In this document: positions 33,762-42,711 of the stretch, piece after piece | Numbering within the stretch: the stretch's first letter is position 1 | How the letters are laid out: each line of letters starts with the position of its first letter | Source: Phycisphaerales bacterium AB-hyl4 | Lineage (GTDB): Bacteria; Planctomycetota; Phycisphaerae; Phycisphaerales; Phycisphaeraceae | DNA length: 64,000 nt | Assembly (NCBI GenBank): GCA_041821185.1 | Contig: JBGUBD010000003.1 | Location: 248,001 to 312,000 of the forward strand | Direction of reading: 5' to 3' | Notes under the pieces: model-generated | Seen by the model: the letters and a program-made list of their open reading frames with translations, nothing else | The model's database searches: none | What the model was told of the DNA's origin: nothing | Made by a program: the position numbers and the translations under genes

Positions 33762-34607
33762 ATGCCCGCAAGTGATTTGACCGATCTGTCGCGCTGTGCG
33801 ATCCACACGTTCACCAACAAGCCATGGTCGCTGCGCCAGTGCATCGACGGCTACACGAAAGCAGGCGTTCGCGGCATCAGCGTCTGGCGGAACGTCATCA
33901 CGCCGAGCGAGGGCGGCGTCGCGCCGGATGAAGCCGCGTCGAGGCTTCGCGATGCGGGCATGCAAGTGCCCGCGCTGGTGCGTGGCGGCTTTTTCCCCGC
34001 GGCCGAGCCTGCCAAACGACAGGCGGCGTTGGATGACAATCGCAAGTGCATCGACGAAGCGGCGACGATCGGCGCGGAGATGGTCGTGCTGGTGGTCGGG
34101 GCCGTGCCGGGCATGCCGCTGGAAGACGCACGGCAGCAGGTGGCGGAAGGCATCGAGGCTGTGTTGCCGCACGCCGAGGCGCGTGGGGTGAAGCTGGCCA
34201 TCGAGCCGTTGCATCCGATGTACGCGGCGGACAAGAGCTGCATCAACCGCATGGCCGAGGCCCGGCAGGTCTGCGAGCAGTTGCAGCATCCGCACCTGGG
34301 CATCGCAGTGGATGTGTACCACGTCTGGTGGGATCCGGACCTCAAGGCCGAGATCGAACTCGCCGGCCAACAAGGTACGCTCTTCGGCTTTCACGTCTGC
34401 GACTGGCGGGTCAATACCCGACACCTGCTGACCGACCGCGGGCTGATGGGCGAAGGCTGCATCGACATCCGCACCATCCGCGGCTGGGTGGAAGACGCAG
34501 GCTTCGCCGGCTTCAACGAGGTTGAAGTCTTCTCCGAAGAACACTGGGCAAGCGATCAAACACAGTACGTCGACCGTATCGTGCGCGCATACCACGAATG
34601 CACCTGA
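33762..34607 (+). CDS. sugar phosphate isomerase/epimerase (TIM barrel)
   Basis: A 281-residue AP-endonuclease-2-like TIM-barrel protein of the IolE/xylose-isomerase-like family. Metal ligands are probably Glu in [16 protein letters not shown] near 146, Asp in [13 protein letters not shown] near 180, His in [12 protein letters not shown] near 207 and Glu in FNEVEVFSE near 252. GGAG lies 8 nt before the ATG. Pairing with the oxidoreductase upstream is common in sugar/cyclitol breakdown: one enzyme makes the keto form, the other isomerises or dehydrates it. The substrate is unknown. Another GCCCAC hairpin follows the stop. Confidence 0.88.
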   Translation: MPASDLTDLSRCAIHTFTNKPWSLRQCIDGYTKAGVRGISVWRNVITPSEGGVAPDEAASRLRDAGMQVPALVRGGFFPAAEPAKRQAALDDNRKCIDEAATIGAEMVVLVVGAVPGMPLEDARQQVAEGIEAVLPHAEARGVKLAIEPLHPMYAADKSCINRMAEARQVCEQLQHPHLGIAVDVYHVWWDPDLKAEIELAGQQGTLFGFHVCDWRVNTRHLLTDRGLMGEGCIDIRTIRGWVEDAGFAGFNEVEVFSEEHWASDQTQYVDRIVRAYHECT

Positions 34608-34618
34608 CTGAAACGCCC

Positions 34619-34647
34619 GAAGCCCACGCCGTGACGGTGTGGGCTTC
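34619..34647. terminator. hairpin after the isomerase gene
   Basis: GAAGCCCAC at 34619-34627 pairs with GTGGGCTTC at 34639-34647, with an inner CCGT-G-ACGG. It lies between the convergent isomerase and M16 peptidase genes. Confidence 0.7.
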
Positions 34648-34654
34648 ATGACGA

Positions 34655-37555
34655 TCACTCATCCGATACATCTGACTCCACGGACTCCACTGGAGCGCCA
34701 TTTAGCGCGTCTTCGTCGATGCGCTCATGTGTCAGCAGCAGCGTGACGGGGTTGATCAGATATTTCTGCGCCACACGATGGATCTCCTCGGCGTCGATCG
34801 CTTCGATCGCGGCGCGGAAGCGTTCGCCTTCCGGGTCGTGCACGCCATAGAGCTCGTCGAGCGCGGCGCTCATGGCCCTGTCTGAGTTGCTCTGTTTACC
34901 GAAGAACTCGCCGGTGAGGACGCCGGCTCGAGCGCGGGCGAGTTCGTCGTCGCCGATCTCACCATGCTTGGCTCGTTCGATGACAGCCAACGATCGGCGC
35001 AGCGCTTCGGGCACGAGATCAGGCGAACTGTTGAAGGTGATCTCAAAGTAGCCCGGCTCGATGCCGGTGACGAGCCTGGCCCACTGTGCGTACGCCAAGC
35101 CCGGCCCGTCGCCACGCAGCGTCTGGTTTAGCCATCCGCCGGGGAACTGGCTCATCAACCGTGAGAGCACGAGCATCGCGGCGTAGTCCTCGCTCGCGCG
35201 ATCGACGGCGGGCCCCATGCCGATCTTCACCGCCGCGACACGCTTGCGCGTCTCCACCTGCATAAGCGCTTCGCTGGGCGTCGTCGCGGGCGCGGCTTCG
35301 AACGGCTGCGGCGCTTCGGCAGGCAGCGAGCCGAATAGCTCTTCCACCTTCTCCCGCACTTCTTCGGGGTCGACATCGCCCACCACAGACACGACCATCT
35401 CACTACCGCCGAGCTGCGATGCGTGGAACTCGCGCAGATCGTCCACGGTCAACTGCTCCACAACGTCCCGCCGACCGAGCGGGCTTTGCGACCATGGGTG
35501 GTTACCGTAGTACGCCTGGCGGAAGTGCTTGTTCAGCTCGCCGTACCACGAGTCGGCCTCACGAGCGATGCTCGCCAGCAATCGCGGACGGAGGCGGTCC
35601 CATTCATCCTCATCGAACGCCGGCTTGAGCAGCACTTCGGCCAACAGGTTCATCACCGTTGACCAGTCTTCGCTGAGCGATGACGCCTGCGCGTAGGTCG
35701 TGTTGTTGCCCGTCTGTGTGGTCATCGAAGCGCCGAGGCTTTCAATCGCATTGGCAAGCGCCTGTGCACCGCGCTGCTGCGTGCCACGCATGAGCATTTG
35801 CGCCATCGCATTGGCGACGCCCTCTCGGCCGGGCGTTTCACCAAGCAGACCGCCCTTCCAGAACACCTGCATCGACACGGCCGGCACGACCGTCGACCGC
35901 TGCACCAGCAGGCGAATGCCGTTGTCCAGTTCATGTTGCACCAGCGGTTCGACCTCCACCGGCGTCGCTTCATGTTCACGATCGGCAAGCGCTTCGCGCA
36001 TCCGCTCGACGGTGCGGGCGTTGTCGAGGTCAATCGACTCCTGCTCGAACGCGTCGAGGTCCTGTTCGTCGCTTGGGCGGGCGAGCGGCGTCGGGCCGTG
36101 CTCGTCGTCATAAGGCAATAGACGAACGGTGACGAGGCGATCGGGCGAAAGATAAAGCATCGCTGCCTGCTGAATGTCTTCCGGCGTCAGCTCTTGGATC
36201 GCGTCGGCGTACCGCTGAAGGTAGTCCGGATCACCCGTGCCGATCACATCGCGAGCGAGGCGCGACGCCACGCCTTCAGCCGTCTGGTTTGCACTGGCCA
36301 CCTGTGCCATGATTCGCCGCTTGGCGCGGGCAAGCTCGGCGTCGGTGACGCCATCTTCCGTGATGCGCTGCACCTCGCCGAGCACGACATACTGAACGAA
36401 GCCTGCGCGTGATTCCTCGTGCGCATTCGCCGGAAGCTCATCGGGCGACATCGGCTCGCCCGTTTCGATGTCGATGATTCGGCCGTCAAGGTCGAAGTCG
36501 GCAATCTCCGCGTCGATACCGAAAAACCCTTCGCCCCAATCGAAGCTGAGGTTGTAGGCGCTGATGCTGTTGACCATGCGCTCGTCGTCGCGCACCTTGC
36601 GTACGAGTCGGCTGGTTTCACCCTGGCCGAGGATCGTGCCGAGCACGTCGAGCGCGTAATCGTAATCGCCGCCCAGCCGAGTGCCCGGCCAGGCGAGACG
36701 GATGCGCGGTCGGCTGATGTCGGCCCGGCCAGTCAACTCGCGTGGCTCTTCCAGCTCCGGCTCGACGGGGAAGCTCAACTCCGGCAGCTCGCGCGGCTCG
36801 GCGTCGCTCCAGAACTCGGCGATCTGCTGGATCACAGCGTCCTTGTCGATGTCCCCCGCGACGACCATGACAAGGTTGTTCGGCGGGTACATCCGCTGAT
36901 AAAACTCGTAAAGCTCATCGCGGTCGATCTGCTTGAACTCGTCGATGTAGCCGATCGTCGGGTGGCGGGCCGGGTGCGCGGTGTAGCGGGCCTGCTGCGT
37001 GAGCCGCCAGAGGATGCGGCCGGGGTCGCCTTCGCCCATGGAAAACTCTTGCAGAATGACGTCATGCTCGCGATCGACCTCGCTCTGCTCGACCGCGCCG
37101 TTGCGGATCCAGTCGCTGAGCAGGTCGACGGCCTCGGCGGTGTGTTCGCTGGTGGTGTTGATGAAGTAGCGGACGTTGTCCAGGCCGGTGGCGGCGTTGG
37201 TGCGGGCGCCCATGCGGCCGAGGATGGCATTGGACTCGGCTTCGCTGCGCGTGCTGGTCGTTCCGCCGGAGAGCATGTGTTCGAGGTAATGGCTGATGCC
37301 GGCGCCGACGAACTCCTGCTCGTAGATCGAGCCGGTTTTGACCCAGATCTGGGCCGACACCACCGGGGCGGTGGGGATCTCCTGGGCAATGGCGATCATG
37401 CGGTTGGGCAGTTCAACGATGAGTCGGTCGTCGCGCTGTTGCAATACGGTGGGCTCCGGTGAGTCGTTCTCGTCGGCGAGGGCGGGTCCGGCCAGGCCGA
37501 CGGCCAGGCCGACGGTGAAAAGCGAGCGAAGGGCTCGGCGGGCATTGGTGAGCAT
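34655..37555 (-). CDS. secreted M16-family peptidase with one active half
   Basis: A 966-residue protein with a signal peptide (about 1-27) and two M16 (insulinase-type) halves. The first half has the inverted zinc motif HYLEH (His89, Glu92, His93) and the distal Glu in EVDREHDVILQE. The second half (from about 540) keeps the fold (EGVANAMAQMLMRGTQQRGAQAL) but lacks HxxEH, so it is a non-catalytic partner, as in many fused M16 proteins. It degrades peptides in the periplasm. AAAGGA lies 7 nt before the ATG. The C-terminus is acidic. It follows pgi on the same strand, separated by a large hairpin. Confidence 0.93.
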   Translation of the reverse strand: MLTNARRALRSLFTVGLAVGLAGPALADENDSPEPTVLQQRDDRLIVELPNRMIAIAQEIPTAPVVSAQIWVKTGSIYEQEFVGAGISHYLEHMLSGGTTSTRSEAESNAILGRMGARTNAATGLDNVRYFINTTSEHTAEAVDLLSDWIRNGAVEQSEVDREHDVILQEFSMGEGDPGRILWRLTQQARYTAHPARHPTIGYIDEFKQIDRDELYEFYQRMYPPNNLVMVVAGDIDKDAVIQQIAEFWSDAEPRELPELSFPVEPELEEPRELTGRADISRPRIRLAWPGTRLGGDYDYALDVLGTILGQGETSRLVRKVRDDERMVNSISAYNLSFDWGEGFFGIDAEIADFDLDGRIIDIETGEPMSPDELPANAHEESRAGFVQYVVLGEVQRITEDGVTDAELARAKRRIMAQVASANQTAEGVASRLARDVIGTGDPDYLQRYADAIQELTPEDIQQAAMLYLSPDRLVTVRLLPYDDEHGPTPLARPSDEQDLDAFEQESIDLDNARTVERMREALADREHEATPVEVEPLVQHELDNGIRLLVQRSTVVPAVSMQVFWKGGLLGETPGREGVANAMAQMLMRGTQQRGAQALANAIESLGASMTTQTGNNTTYAQASSLSEDWSTVMNLLAEVLLKPAFDEDEWDRLRPRLLASIAREADSWYGELNKHFRQAYYGNHPWSQSPLGRRDVVEQLTVDDLREFHASQLGGSEMVVSVVGDVDPEEVREKVEELFGSLPAEAPQPFEAAPATTPSEALMQVETRKRVAAVKIGMGPAVDRASEDYAAMLVLSRLMSQFPGGWLNQTLRGDGPGLAYAQWARLVTGIEPGYFEITFNSSPDLVPEALRRSLAVIERAKHGEIGDDELARARAGVLTGEFFGKQSNSDRAMSAALDELYGVHDPEGERFRAAIEAIDAEEIHRVAQKYLINPVTLLLTHERIDEDALNGAPVESVESDVSDE

Positions 37556-37691
37556 GGGGCGTCCTTTCTCAGACGATCAAATCGTATGAATACTCTACCT
37601 GTACCCCTGCCAGAGGTTAAGTGTTCGCCGCCAAATCATGCCAGGAGCACCTAAGCCGAGCCCTGAGCGAGCCCGCGAGCGTGGAATTTCT

Positions 37692-37766
37692 AATTGCTGA
37701 TTTCTAATCGCTGATTGCATCGGCGTGGGCCACAAATCAGCAATCAGCGATTAGAAATCAGCAATT
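37692..37766. repeat. 26-bp perfect inverted repeat built of 7-nt units
   Basis: 37692-37717 is the exact reverse complement of 37741-37766, with a 23-nt loop. Each arm consists of degenerate heptads (for example ATTGCTG, ATTTCTA). It is AT-rich against a GC-rich background and lies just past the pgi stop, upstream of the M16 gene. Confidence 0.85.
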
Positions 37767-37783
37767 CGAAACAATCCTCGGCC

Positions 37784-39373
37784 TCAGGACAGATAGGCGA
37801 ACCGATTGCGATGGCGGGCGACGTGGCGTTTGTTGGCGGCGAGGTGTTCGAGCAGGTGGAACAGCGTCTCGACGTGCTCCGGCTGCTTTAAACCGGCAGC
37901 CAGATCTTCCGGGGAGAACGTGTCGTCCGGATGCTTTTTCAGATAGGCGATCATCTTCTTCTGAAGCTCCAGCACGGAGGCGGCGGCCTTCTTGCCCGCT
38001 TCGACGCCGGGCTGGTGGTAGGCGTTGATGTTCACCAGTGACGCATAGAACCCGACTGCTCGCTCATACAGCGCGATCAGCGCCCCGAGCGACTTCGCGT
38101 CGAGCTTGTCCAGTGCGAGCGTCATCGACTCTCGGCCGTTTTCATAGAGCGCCTGCCGTGTCCCCTGCCAGAAGCCCAGCAGGTAGTCGCCGCTGCTGAT
38201 GTCAGGATCGACTTCAAGCATCGGCTGCGTGCCGGGGCGTGGGACGTCCTGCTGAACGATGACGAAGGTGGCGAAGAAGTTGTTCAGGCCTTCACGGAGT
38301 TGCTGGACGAAGGCGTGCTGGTCAGTGGACCCCTTGTTGCCGTAGACACTGAGCCCCTGGTGGACAGTGTTGCCGTCGAGGTCAGTCTCCTTGCCCAGGC
38401 TTTCCATGATGAGCTGCTGAAGGTAGCGCGACAGCAGCAGGAGGCGGTCTTTATAGGGGAGGATGACCAGGTCCTTGGCCCCCTTGCCGTTGGTCGCGTG
38501 ATACCACATCAGGGCCATGCGAGCCGCGGGGTTGCGCTTCGTGTTGGTGCCGCGGGTGAGGCGGTCCATCTCGGCAGCGCCGTCGAGCAGGCCTTTGACG
38601 TCGAGGCCCTGCAACGCGGCGGGCAGCAGGCCCACTGCGGAGGTCACGCTCGTGCGGCCGCCGACCCAGTCCCACATGGGAAAACGTTCGAGCCACTTTT
38701 CCTTCTTCGCCTGCTTGTCGAGCTTCGAATCCTCGCCGGTGATGGCGACCGCCTGCGGCGCGAACTGGAGGTCCTGCCCTTCGAAAGCAGCGCGGACTTC
38801 GAGCATGCCGTTACGGGTTTCAGGGGTCGAGCCTGACTTGGAAACGACGAGCACCAAGGTGGACTTCAGCCGGGTCTGGATGGATTCGAGCAGTCGGCGG
38901 ATGCCGTCCGGGTCGGTGTTGTCGAGGAAGTGGACGCGCATCTTATCGCGCTTCGTGCCCAGGGCATCGGCGACGAGTTGCGGGCCCAGGGCCGAGCCGC
39001 CAATGCCGACAAGCATCACGTCGGTGAAGCGGGCGGAGCGTGGCGGGGTGATGACCTTGTCGTGCACCTCGCGGGCGAAGCGGACGAGGCGGTCATTGGT
39101 CTCGCGAATTTGCGTGGCGATTTTCTTGTCCGGCGCGAGTTCGGGGGTGCGTAGCCAGTAGTGGCCGACCATGCGTTTTTCGTCGGGGTTGGCGATCGCG
39201 CCGGCCTCGAGCTGCTGCATGGCTTCGTAGGCCTGCTGGATGGCGGGCTCCATCTTCGACCAGTACCGCGGGCTGAAGTTCATGCGGGAAACATCGAGAT
39301 TGATGCCAACGCTTCGGGAGCGTGTCTGATGTTTCTGGTAGCGGCGCCAAAGTTCAGCGGGGTCGTGATCCAA
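37784..39373 (-). CDS. pgi: glucose-6-phosphate isomerase
   Basis: A 529-residue cytoplasmic glycolytic enzyme that interconverts glucose-6-phosphate and fructose-6-phosphate. [15 protein letters not shown] near 180 is the phosphate-binding SxS(G)ST motif. The signatures after that are divergent from E. coli Pgi but include a [14 protein letters not shown] segment and [13 protein letters not shown] near 350. The start is TTG at 39373, preceded by AGGAG at 7 nt; the first in-frame ATG would remove about 30 residues of the N-terminal helix. It is followed by the large heptad hairpin and preceded by a lipoprotein gene on the other side. Confidence 0.95.
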   Translation of the reverse strand: MDHDPAELWRRYQKHQTRSRSVGINLDVSRMNFSPRYWSKMEPAIQQAYEAMQQLEAGAIANPDEKRMVGHYWLRTPELAPDKKIATQIRETNDRLVRFAREVHDKVITPPRSARFTDVMLVGIGGSALGPQLVADALGTKRDKMRVHFLDNTDPDGIRRLLESIQTRLKSTLVLVVSKSGSTPETRNGMLEVRAAFEGQDLQFAPQAVAITGEDSKLDKQAKKEKWLERFPMWDWVGGRTSVTSAVGLLPAALQGLDVKGLLDGAAEMDRLTRGTNTKRNPAARMALMWYHATNGKGAKDLVILPYKDRLLLLSRYLQQLIMESLGKETDLDGNTVHQGLSVYGNKGSTDQHAFVQQLREGLNNFFATFVIVQQDVPRPGTQPMLEVDPDISSGDYLLGFWQGTRQALYENGRESMTLALDKLDAKSLGALIALYERAVGFYASLVNINAYHQPGVEAGKKAAASVLELQKKMIAYLKKHPDDTFSPEDLAAGLKQPEHVETLFHLLEHLAANKRHVARHRNRFAYLS

Positions 39374-39416
39374 GGGTGTGCTCCTGCGAGTCGTGAGGCA
39401 TGTTGTGTTGCGGTCA

Positions 39417-39905
39417 TCAGCGTTGGCCGAGTTGATCGCGGCGCGGGGGCATGACGGTCAATCGGTAACGCTGGCTGGTTTCGGGGTCGTAAAGCTCGGC
39501 CGAGGTGACCGGCTCGGTGCGGTCGGGCGACAGCAGGCCGGCGGTCGGGAACGCTTCCTGGTAGCGGTTGATGAAATGTCGGAGGCTGAAGCTGTTGTCC
39601 ACGCCGATGTCGATGCGGCTGATCTCGCGGACATATTGGCGGTTGACCCAGAGCTGCATGTCTTCGAGCACCTCGGGGCTGCGGTTGATGATCTGGATTC
39701 GGCCGCCCCGCCGCTGCACGAGGATATCCAGGTCGTCGGCGTGCTCGGCCTGATCCGGGTACGCCAGCGTCGCGAGGTTCTGCGCTCGCTCGTCGTCGAC
39801 GAAGGTACTGGTGCTGCAACCTGCCAGCAGCAGGCCGACCGCCAGCAGCGCGGCGCTGAGAACGGGCCGAGGGTGGGCTTGTGCGACAATCCGTTTTAAA
39901 AACAT
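39417..39905 (-). CDS. lipoprotein of unknown function
   Basis: A 162-residue lipoprotein. The signal segment (about 13-29) ends with the lipobox LLLAGCSTS. The mature part has no recognised domain; it is predicted to be rich in beta-strands ([36 protein letters not shown]), ending with [11 protein letters not shown]. Such small lipoproteins are common in Planctomycetes and their function is unknown. GGAAAAG lies about 8 nt before the ATG. The gene lies 43 nt upstream of pgi on the same strand, so the two may share a transcript. Confidence 0.8.
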   Translation of the reverse strand: MFLKRIVAQAHPRPVLSAALLAVGLLLAGCSTSTFVDDERAQNLATLAYPDQAEHADDLDILVQRRGGRIQIINRSPEVLEDMQLWVNRQYVREISRIDIGVDNSFSLRHFINRYQEAFPTAGLLSPDRTEPVTSAELYDPETSQRYRLTVMPPRRDQLGQR

Positions 39906-39996
39906 GCGGCTTTTCCGTGGCCAATCGTGCGAATCAAAGCCTCCATCATGGCGAGCTTGGCGTTGTGAAGCAAACGCGCAGGCCCTCGTGGGGCGG

Positions 39997-40002
39997 TATA
40001 AT
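39997..40002 (+). promoter_or_regulatory. -10 element, leaderless dus transcript
   Basis: A consensus TATAAT ends 8 nt before the ATG at 40011, with no Shine-Dalgarno sequence. Confidence 0.55.
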
Positions 40003-40010
40003 GACCCCTT

Positions 40011-41093
40011 ATGCCCACAATCGGCAACGTACAACTCGACGCACCCTTTTTCCAGGCGGGCCTGGCGGGCTATTCCGACGCGGCGATGCGGCTGGTCGCC
40101 CGGCGGCACGGCTGCCCCTATTGCGTCACCGAGGCGATGCTCGATCAGTTTCTCATCGCCGGCGGCAAGGGGCTCGCGGCAGCGCAACTGAACAACGCCG
40201 ACCACCCGATCGCCGGCCAGCTCATGGGCTCACACCCGACCGAGATCGCGATGGGGGCGAAGATCCTCGTCCAGCTCGGCTACGACGTAATCGACATCAA
40301 CCTCGCCTGCCCGGTGAAGAAGATCAAGAAAAAGGCGCGCGGCGGACACCTGATGCAAGTGCCCGACGAGGCGATCGCCATTCTCGACGCCGTGCGGCAG
40401 GCGGTGGGCGACGATCGGCCATGCACGGTGAAGCTGCGGCGCGGCAGCGATGACAGCGTCGAGGCCGAGCGACATTTTCACCGCATTTTCGAAGCGGTGA
40501 TCGAGCTGGGCTACGCCGGCGCGATCGTGCACGGCCGAACGGTCGAGCAGAAATACCTCGGCCCATCGCGGTGGGCCTTTCTTCGCGATTTGGTGCAGCG
40601 ATACAAGCCCGAGGGCGGCGACGCCCCCCTGCTCATCGGCGGGTCGGGCGACATCTGGTCGGCAGCGGATATCTTCCGCATGATCGATGAAACGGGCGTC
40701 GACCTGGTGAGCGTCGCCCGCGGGTGCATCGGCAACCCGTGGATCTTCGAGCAGGCCCGGGCCCTGCAGCGCGGCGACGCTGAAGGCGGCCGACGCTCGC
40801 CCACGCTCGCCCAGCAGCGCGGCGTGCTGCGGGAACATTTCGAGCTGTCACTATCGCTGCACGGCGAAAAGAAGGCGGGCATGATGATGCGCAAGTTCGG
40901 CATCAAGTTCTCACGGCATCACCCCGACGGCGAGGCGGTACGGCAGGCGTTCATCACCGTCAAAAGCCTCGCCGACTGGGAGGCGGTGCTCGCGCGCCAT
41001 TACGCCGGCGACGGACCGGGTGTCGATGTCGCCCTCGCTCGGCCGGACGAGGCGGAGCATGCAAGCTGCAACGAACCGCTCGGCGCGACGTGA
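40011..41093 (+). CDS. tRNA-dihydrouridine synthase family protein
   Basis: A 360-residue FMN-dependent enzyme that reduces uridine to dihydrouridine in tRNA. The catalytic Cys is in INLACPVKKIKKKARGG near 102; the FMN-binding region includes KLRRGSDDS near 143, AIVHGRTVEQKY near 173 and LIGGSGDIWS near 210 with VARGCIGNPWIF near 240. The sequence is close to the DusB/archaeal type but with an unusual Lys-rich turn after the Cys. The C-terminal 25 residues are poorly conserved. It is divergent from the small lipoprotein gene. Confidence 0.92.
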   Translation: MPTIGNVQLDAPFFQAGLAGYSDAAMRLVARRHGCPYCVTEAMLDQFLIAGGKGLAAAQLNNADHPIAGQLMGSHPTEIAMGAKILVQLGYDVIDINLACPVKKIKKKARGGHLMQVPDEAIAILDAVRQAVGDDRPCTVKLRRGSDDSVEAERHFHRIFEAVIELGYAGAIVHGRTVEQKYLGPSRWAFLRDLVQRYKPEGGDAPLLIGGSGDIWSAADIFRMIDETGVDLVSVARGCIGNPWIFEQARALQRGDAEGGRRSPTLAQQRGVLREHFELSLSLHGEKKAGMMMRKFGIKFSRHHPDGEAVRQAFITVKSLADWEAVLARHYAGDGPGVDVALARPDEAEHASCNEPLGAT

Positions 41094-41127
41094 ACCGCCA
41101 GGCCCGGCGGGAAACCGCGATCCTCGC

Positions 41128-41133
41128 TACAAT
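41128..41133 (+). promoter_or_regulatory. -10 element for the 159-residue lipoprotein gene
   Basis: TACAAT about 47 nt before the ATG. No convincing -35 element is seen. Confidence 0.35.
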
Positions 41134-41180
41134 CGCGGCTTGTTCGGACCCGACTTGAACCTGCAACAGGAAATCCAGCC

Positions 41181-41660
41181 ATGATGCGATCCGCGTGGCT
41201 ATGCGTACTGCTGGGACTGACGACAACGCTCGTCCTCACCGGCTGCGCCCAGACCTATGTCAACATCCCGGCACAGGCGGGCGATGTCGCCAGCCATGAC
41301 CCCAACAGCTCGAACGTGCGCGACATTCAGGTGCAGGCGATCCGGGTCGTGCTGCGCGATCGGCCGCTCGAGTCGCCGATCGGCATCATCCTGCCCGAAG
41401 GCACGGAGCCGCTGTTCACCGCGGCGGTGGCGTCGGACCTGGGCGAAGGCGTCTACGCGCTGACCGACCTCGAAGGTTCGCCGGCTTCGGTTATTGAGGT
41501 CGATCAGATCCGTATCCGCGGCACGAGCGCCGAGGTCGACGTCATTCGGCCGCGCGGAACGGAAGGTCGACAGACCGTCACCGTCTACCTCACACGCACG
41601 CCCTTCGTCGGCTGGTCCGTCGAACGCACACGCGCCTGGCAGGGCATTATCACTCACTGA
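41181..41660 (+). CDS. small lipoprotein of unknown function
   Basis: A 159-residue lipoprotein with a signal sequence (about 1-21) and lipobox VLTGCAQ. The mature part is predicted to be beta-rich (IQVQAIRVVLRDRPLESPIGIILPEGT, SVIEVDQIRIRGTSAEVDVIRP) and ends in VYLTRTPFVGWSVERTRAWQGI. No family is recognised. AGGA lies about 9 nt before the ATG. It is convergent with the PhyH gene. Function unknown; a periplasmic or outer-membrane-facing role is inferred from the lipobox. Confidence 0.75.
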   Translation: MMRSAWLCVLLGLTTTLVLTGCAQTYVNIPAQAGDVASHDPNSSNVRDIQVQAIRVVLRDRPLESPIGIILPEGTEPLFTAAVASDLGEGVYALTDLEGSPASVIEVDQIRIRGTSAEVDVIRPRGTEGRQTVTVYLTRTPFVGWSVERTRAWQGIITH

Positions 41661-41682
41661 CCAGCCGGGCACTCACTGGTCA
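41658..41682. terminator. short hairpin between convergent genes
   Basis: TGACCAG at 41658-41664 pairs with CTGGTCA at 41676-41682 across an 11-nt loop, lying over the lipoprotein stop. No T run follows, so this is a weak terminator call. Confidence 0.35.
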
Positions 41683-41702
41683 CCCGGGCTCGCCTCTGGA
41701 AC

Positions 41703-42554
41703 TCACGCGTCATCAAGGCTCCAGATCACGGGATGGTTCTTGCCAGCCATCACCTCGCCGACTTTGACGTCGGAGGTAAGCGCCTGCCAGTTACCCCGCT
41801 GGTTGTCGTTCTTCGGCTCGGCGAGCAGCATGTCCTGGTCCATGTAGATCACGGTGTGCACCTTGCGCGGCTGTTCCGTTGTGTTCGGCCCGGCGCGGTG
41901 CAATGTCCAGCCATAGTGAAAACTCACCTCGCCGAGGTCATAAGGCTCATAAACCTCGATGAGCCCTTCCTGACGGATGGCGTCGCGGATGCGCTGTTCG
42001 CTTTCGTCGCTGATGGCGAGGTCTCGGCCGATGTTTTTCAGGTGGCTGCCCTTGCCGAAACACAGCGGACCCATCTCGGTGGGCACCGGCTGAAGCGGAA
42101 TCCACGCGGTGACGCTGCGGGCGGACGCCATCGGCCAATACTGTTGATCGACATGCCATGGCGTGAATCCACCCCCGGGCTCTTTGTAGAGCGACTGGTC
42201 GTGGTACAGCCGAACGCCGCGCGTGCCCAGCAGTTCGGCTGCGATGCGGGCGATGCGCTGACTGAAGGTGAACGCCTTCGCGTCCGCATCTTTATGCCAG
42301 AGGTGGCCGACCTGGATGAACGCCTTGCCGTAGGTGCTGCGTTTCTCCAGCGGCGTGTCTTTGTTGGGGTTGTGATCGAGCGTGAGTCGGGTGATTACGT
42401 CGCCGTAGTGGTTGAGCACGGCTTGGTCGAACACGTCCTTGAGCTTGATGAAGCCGTCTTCGCGGAACTGCTTGAGCTGCTCCGGCGTGACGCTGTAAGG
42501 CTGGTCGATCAGATCGAGGCCGGCTGGGGCGGTTGGTTGCGATGAACTGGCCAT
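41703..42554 (-). CDS. phytanoyl-CoA dioxygenase (PhyH) family protein
   Basis: A 283-residue Fe(II)/2-oxoglutarate dioxygenase. The HxD motif is in PWHVDQQYWPMAS near 142 and the distal His in VSFHYGWTLHRAGPNTT near 220; Arg in the same segment binds 2-oxoglutarate. Members hydroxylate lipids, ectoine or other small molecules; the substrate is unknown. AGGAG lies 7-8 nt before the ATG at 42554, which settles the start. It is divergent from an AraC-family regulator gene 157 nt away, which makes it the likely regulatory target. Confidence 0.9.
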   Translation of the reverse strand: MASSSQPTAPAGLDLIDQPYSVTPEQLKQFREDGFIKLKDVFDQAVLNHYGDVITRLTLDHNPNKDTPLEKRSTYGKAFIQVGHLWHKDADAKAFTFSQRIARIAAELLGTRGVRLYHDQSLYKEPGGGFTPWHVDQQYWPMASARSVTAWIPLQPVPTEMGPLCFGKGSHLKNIGRDLAISDESEQRIRDAIRQEGLIEVYEPYDLGEVSFHYGWTLHRAGPNTTEQPRKVHTVIYMDQDMLLAEPKNDNQRGNWQALTSDVKVGEVMAGKNHPVIWSLDDA

Positions 42555-42698
42555 GGTAAGTGCTCCTGGTGCTGGCGGCGGGTTGGTTTCCTGACAACGC
42601 GAGTCATCTTCTGTTGATGCACGATCCGCCGCCACGCCACAATTGCCCCGATACTCATACGATTTTGATCATTTTTATGTATTCGTGGATTAATCATG

Positions 42699-42704
42699 TA
42701 CAAT
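42699..42704 (+). promoter_or_regulatory. -10 element, leaderless AraC transcript
   Basis: TACAAT ends 7 nt before the ATG at 42712. The region 42640-42711 is strikingly AT-rich and is the likely shared control region with the PhyH gene. Confidence 0.5.
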
Positions 42705-42711
42705 TTCCGTC

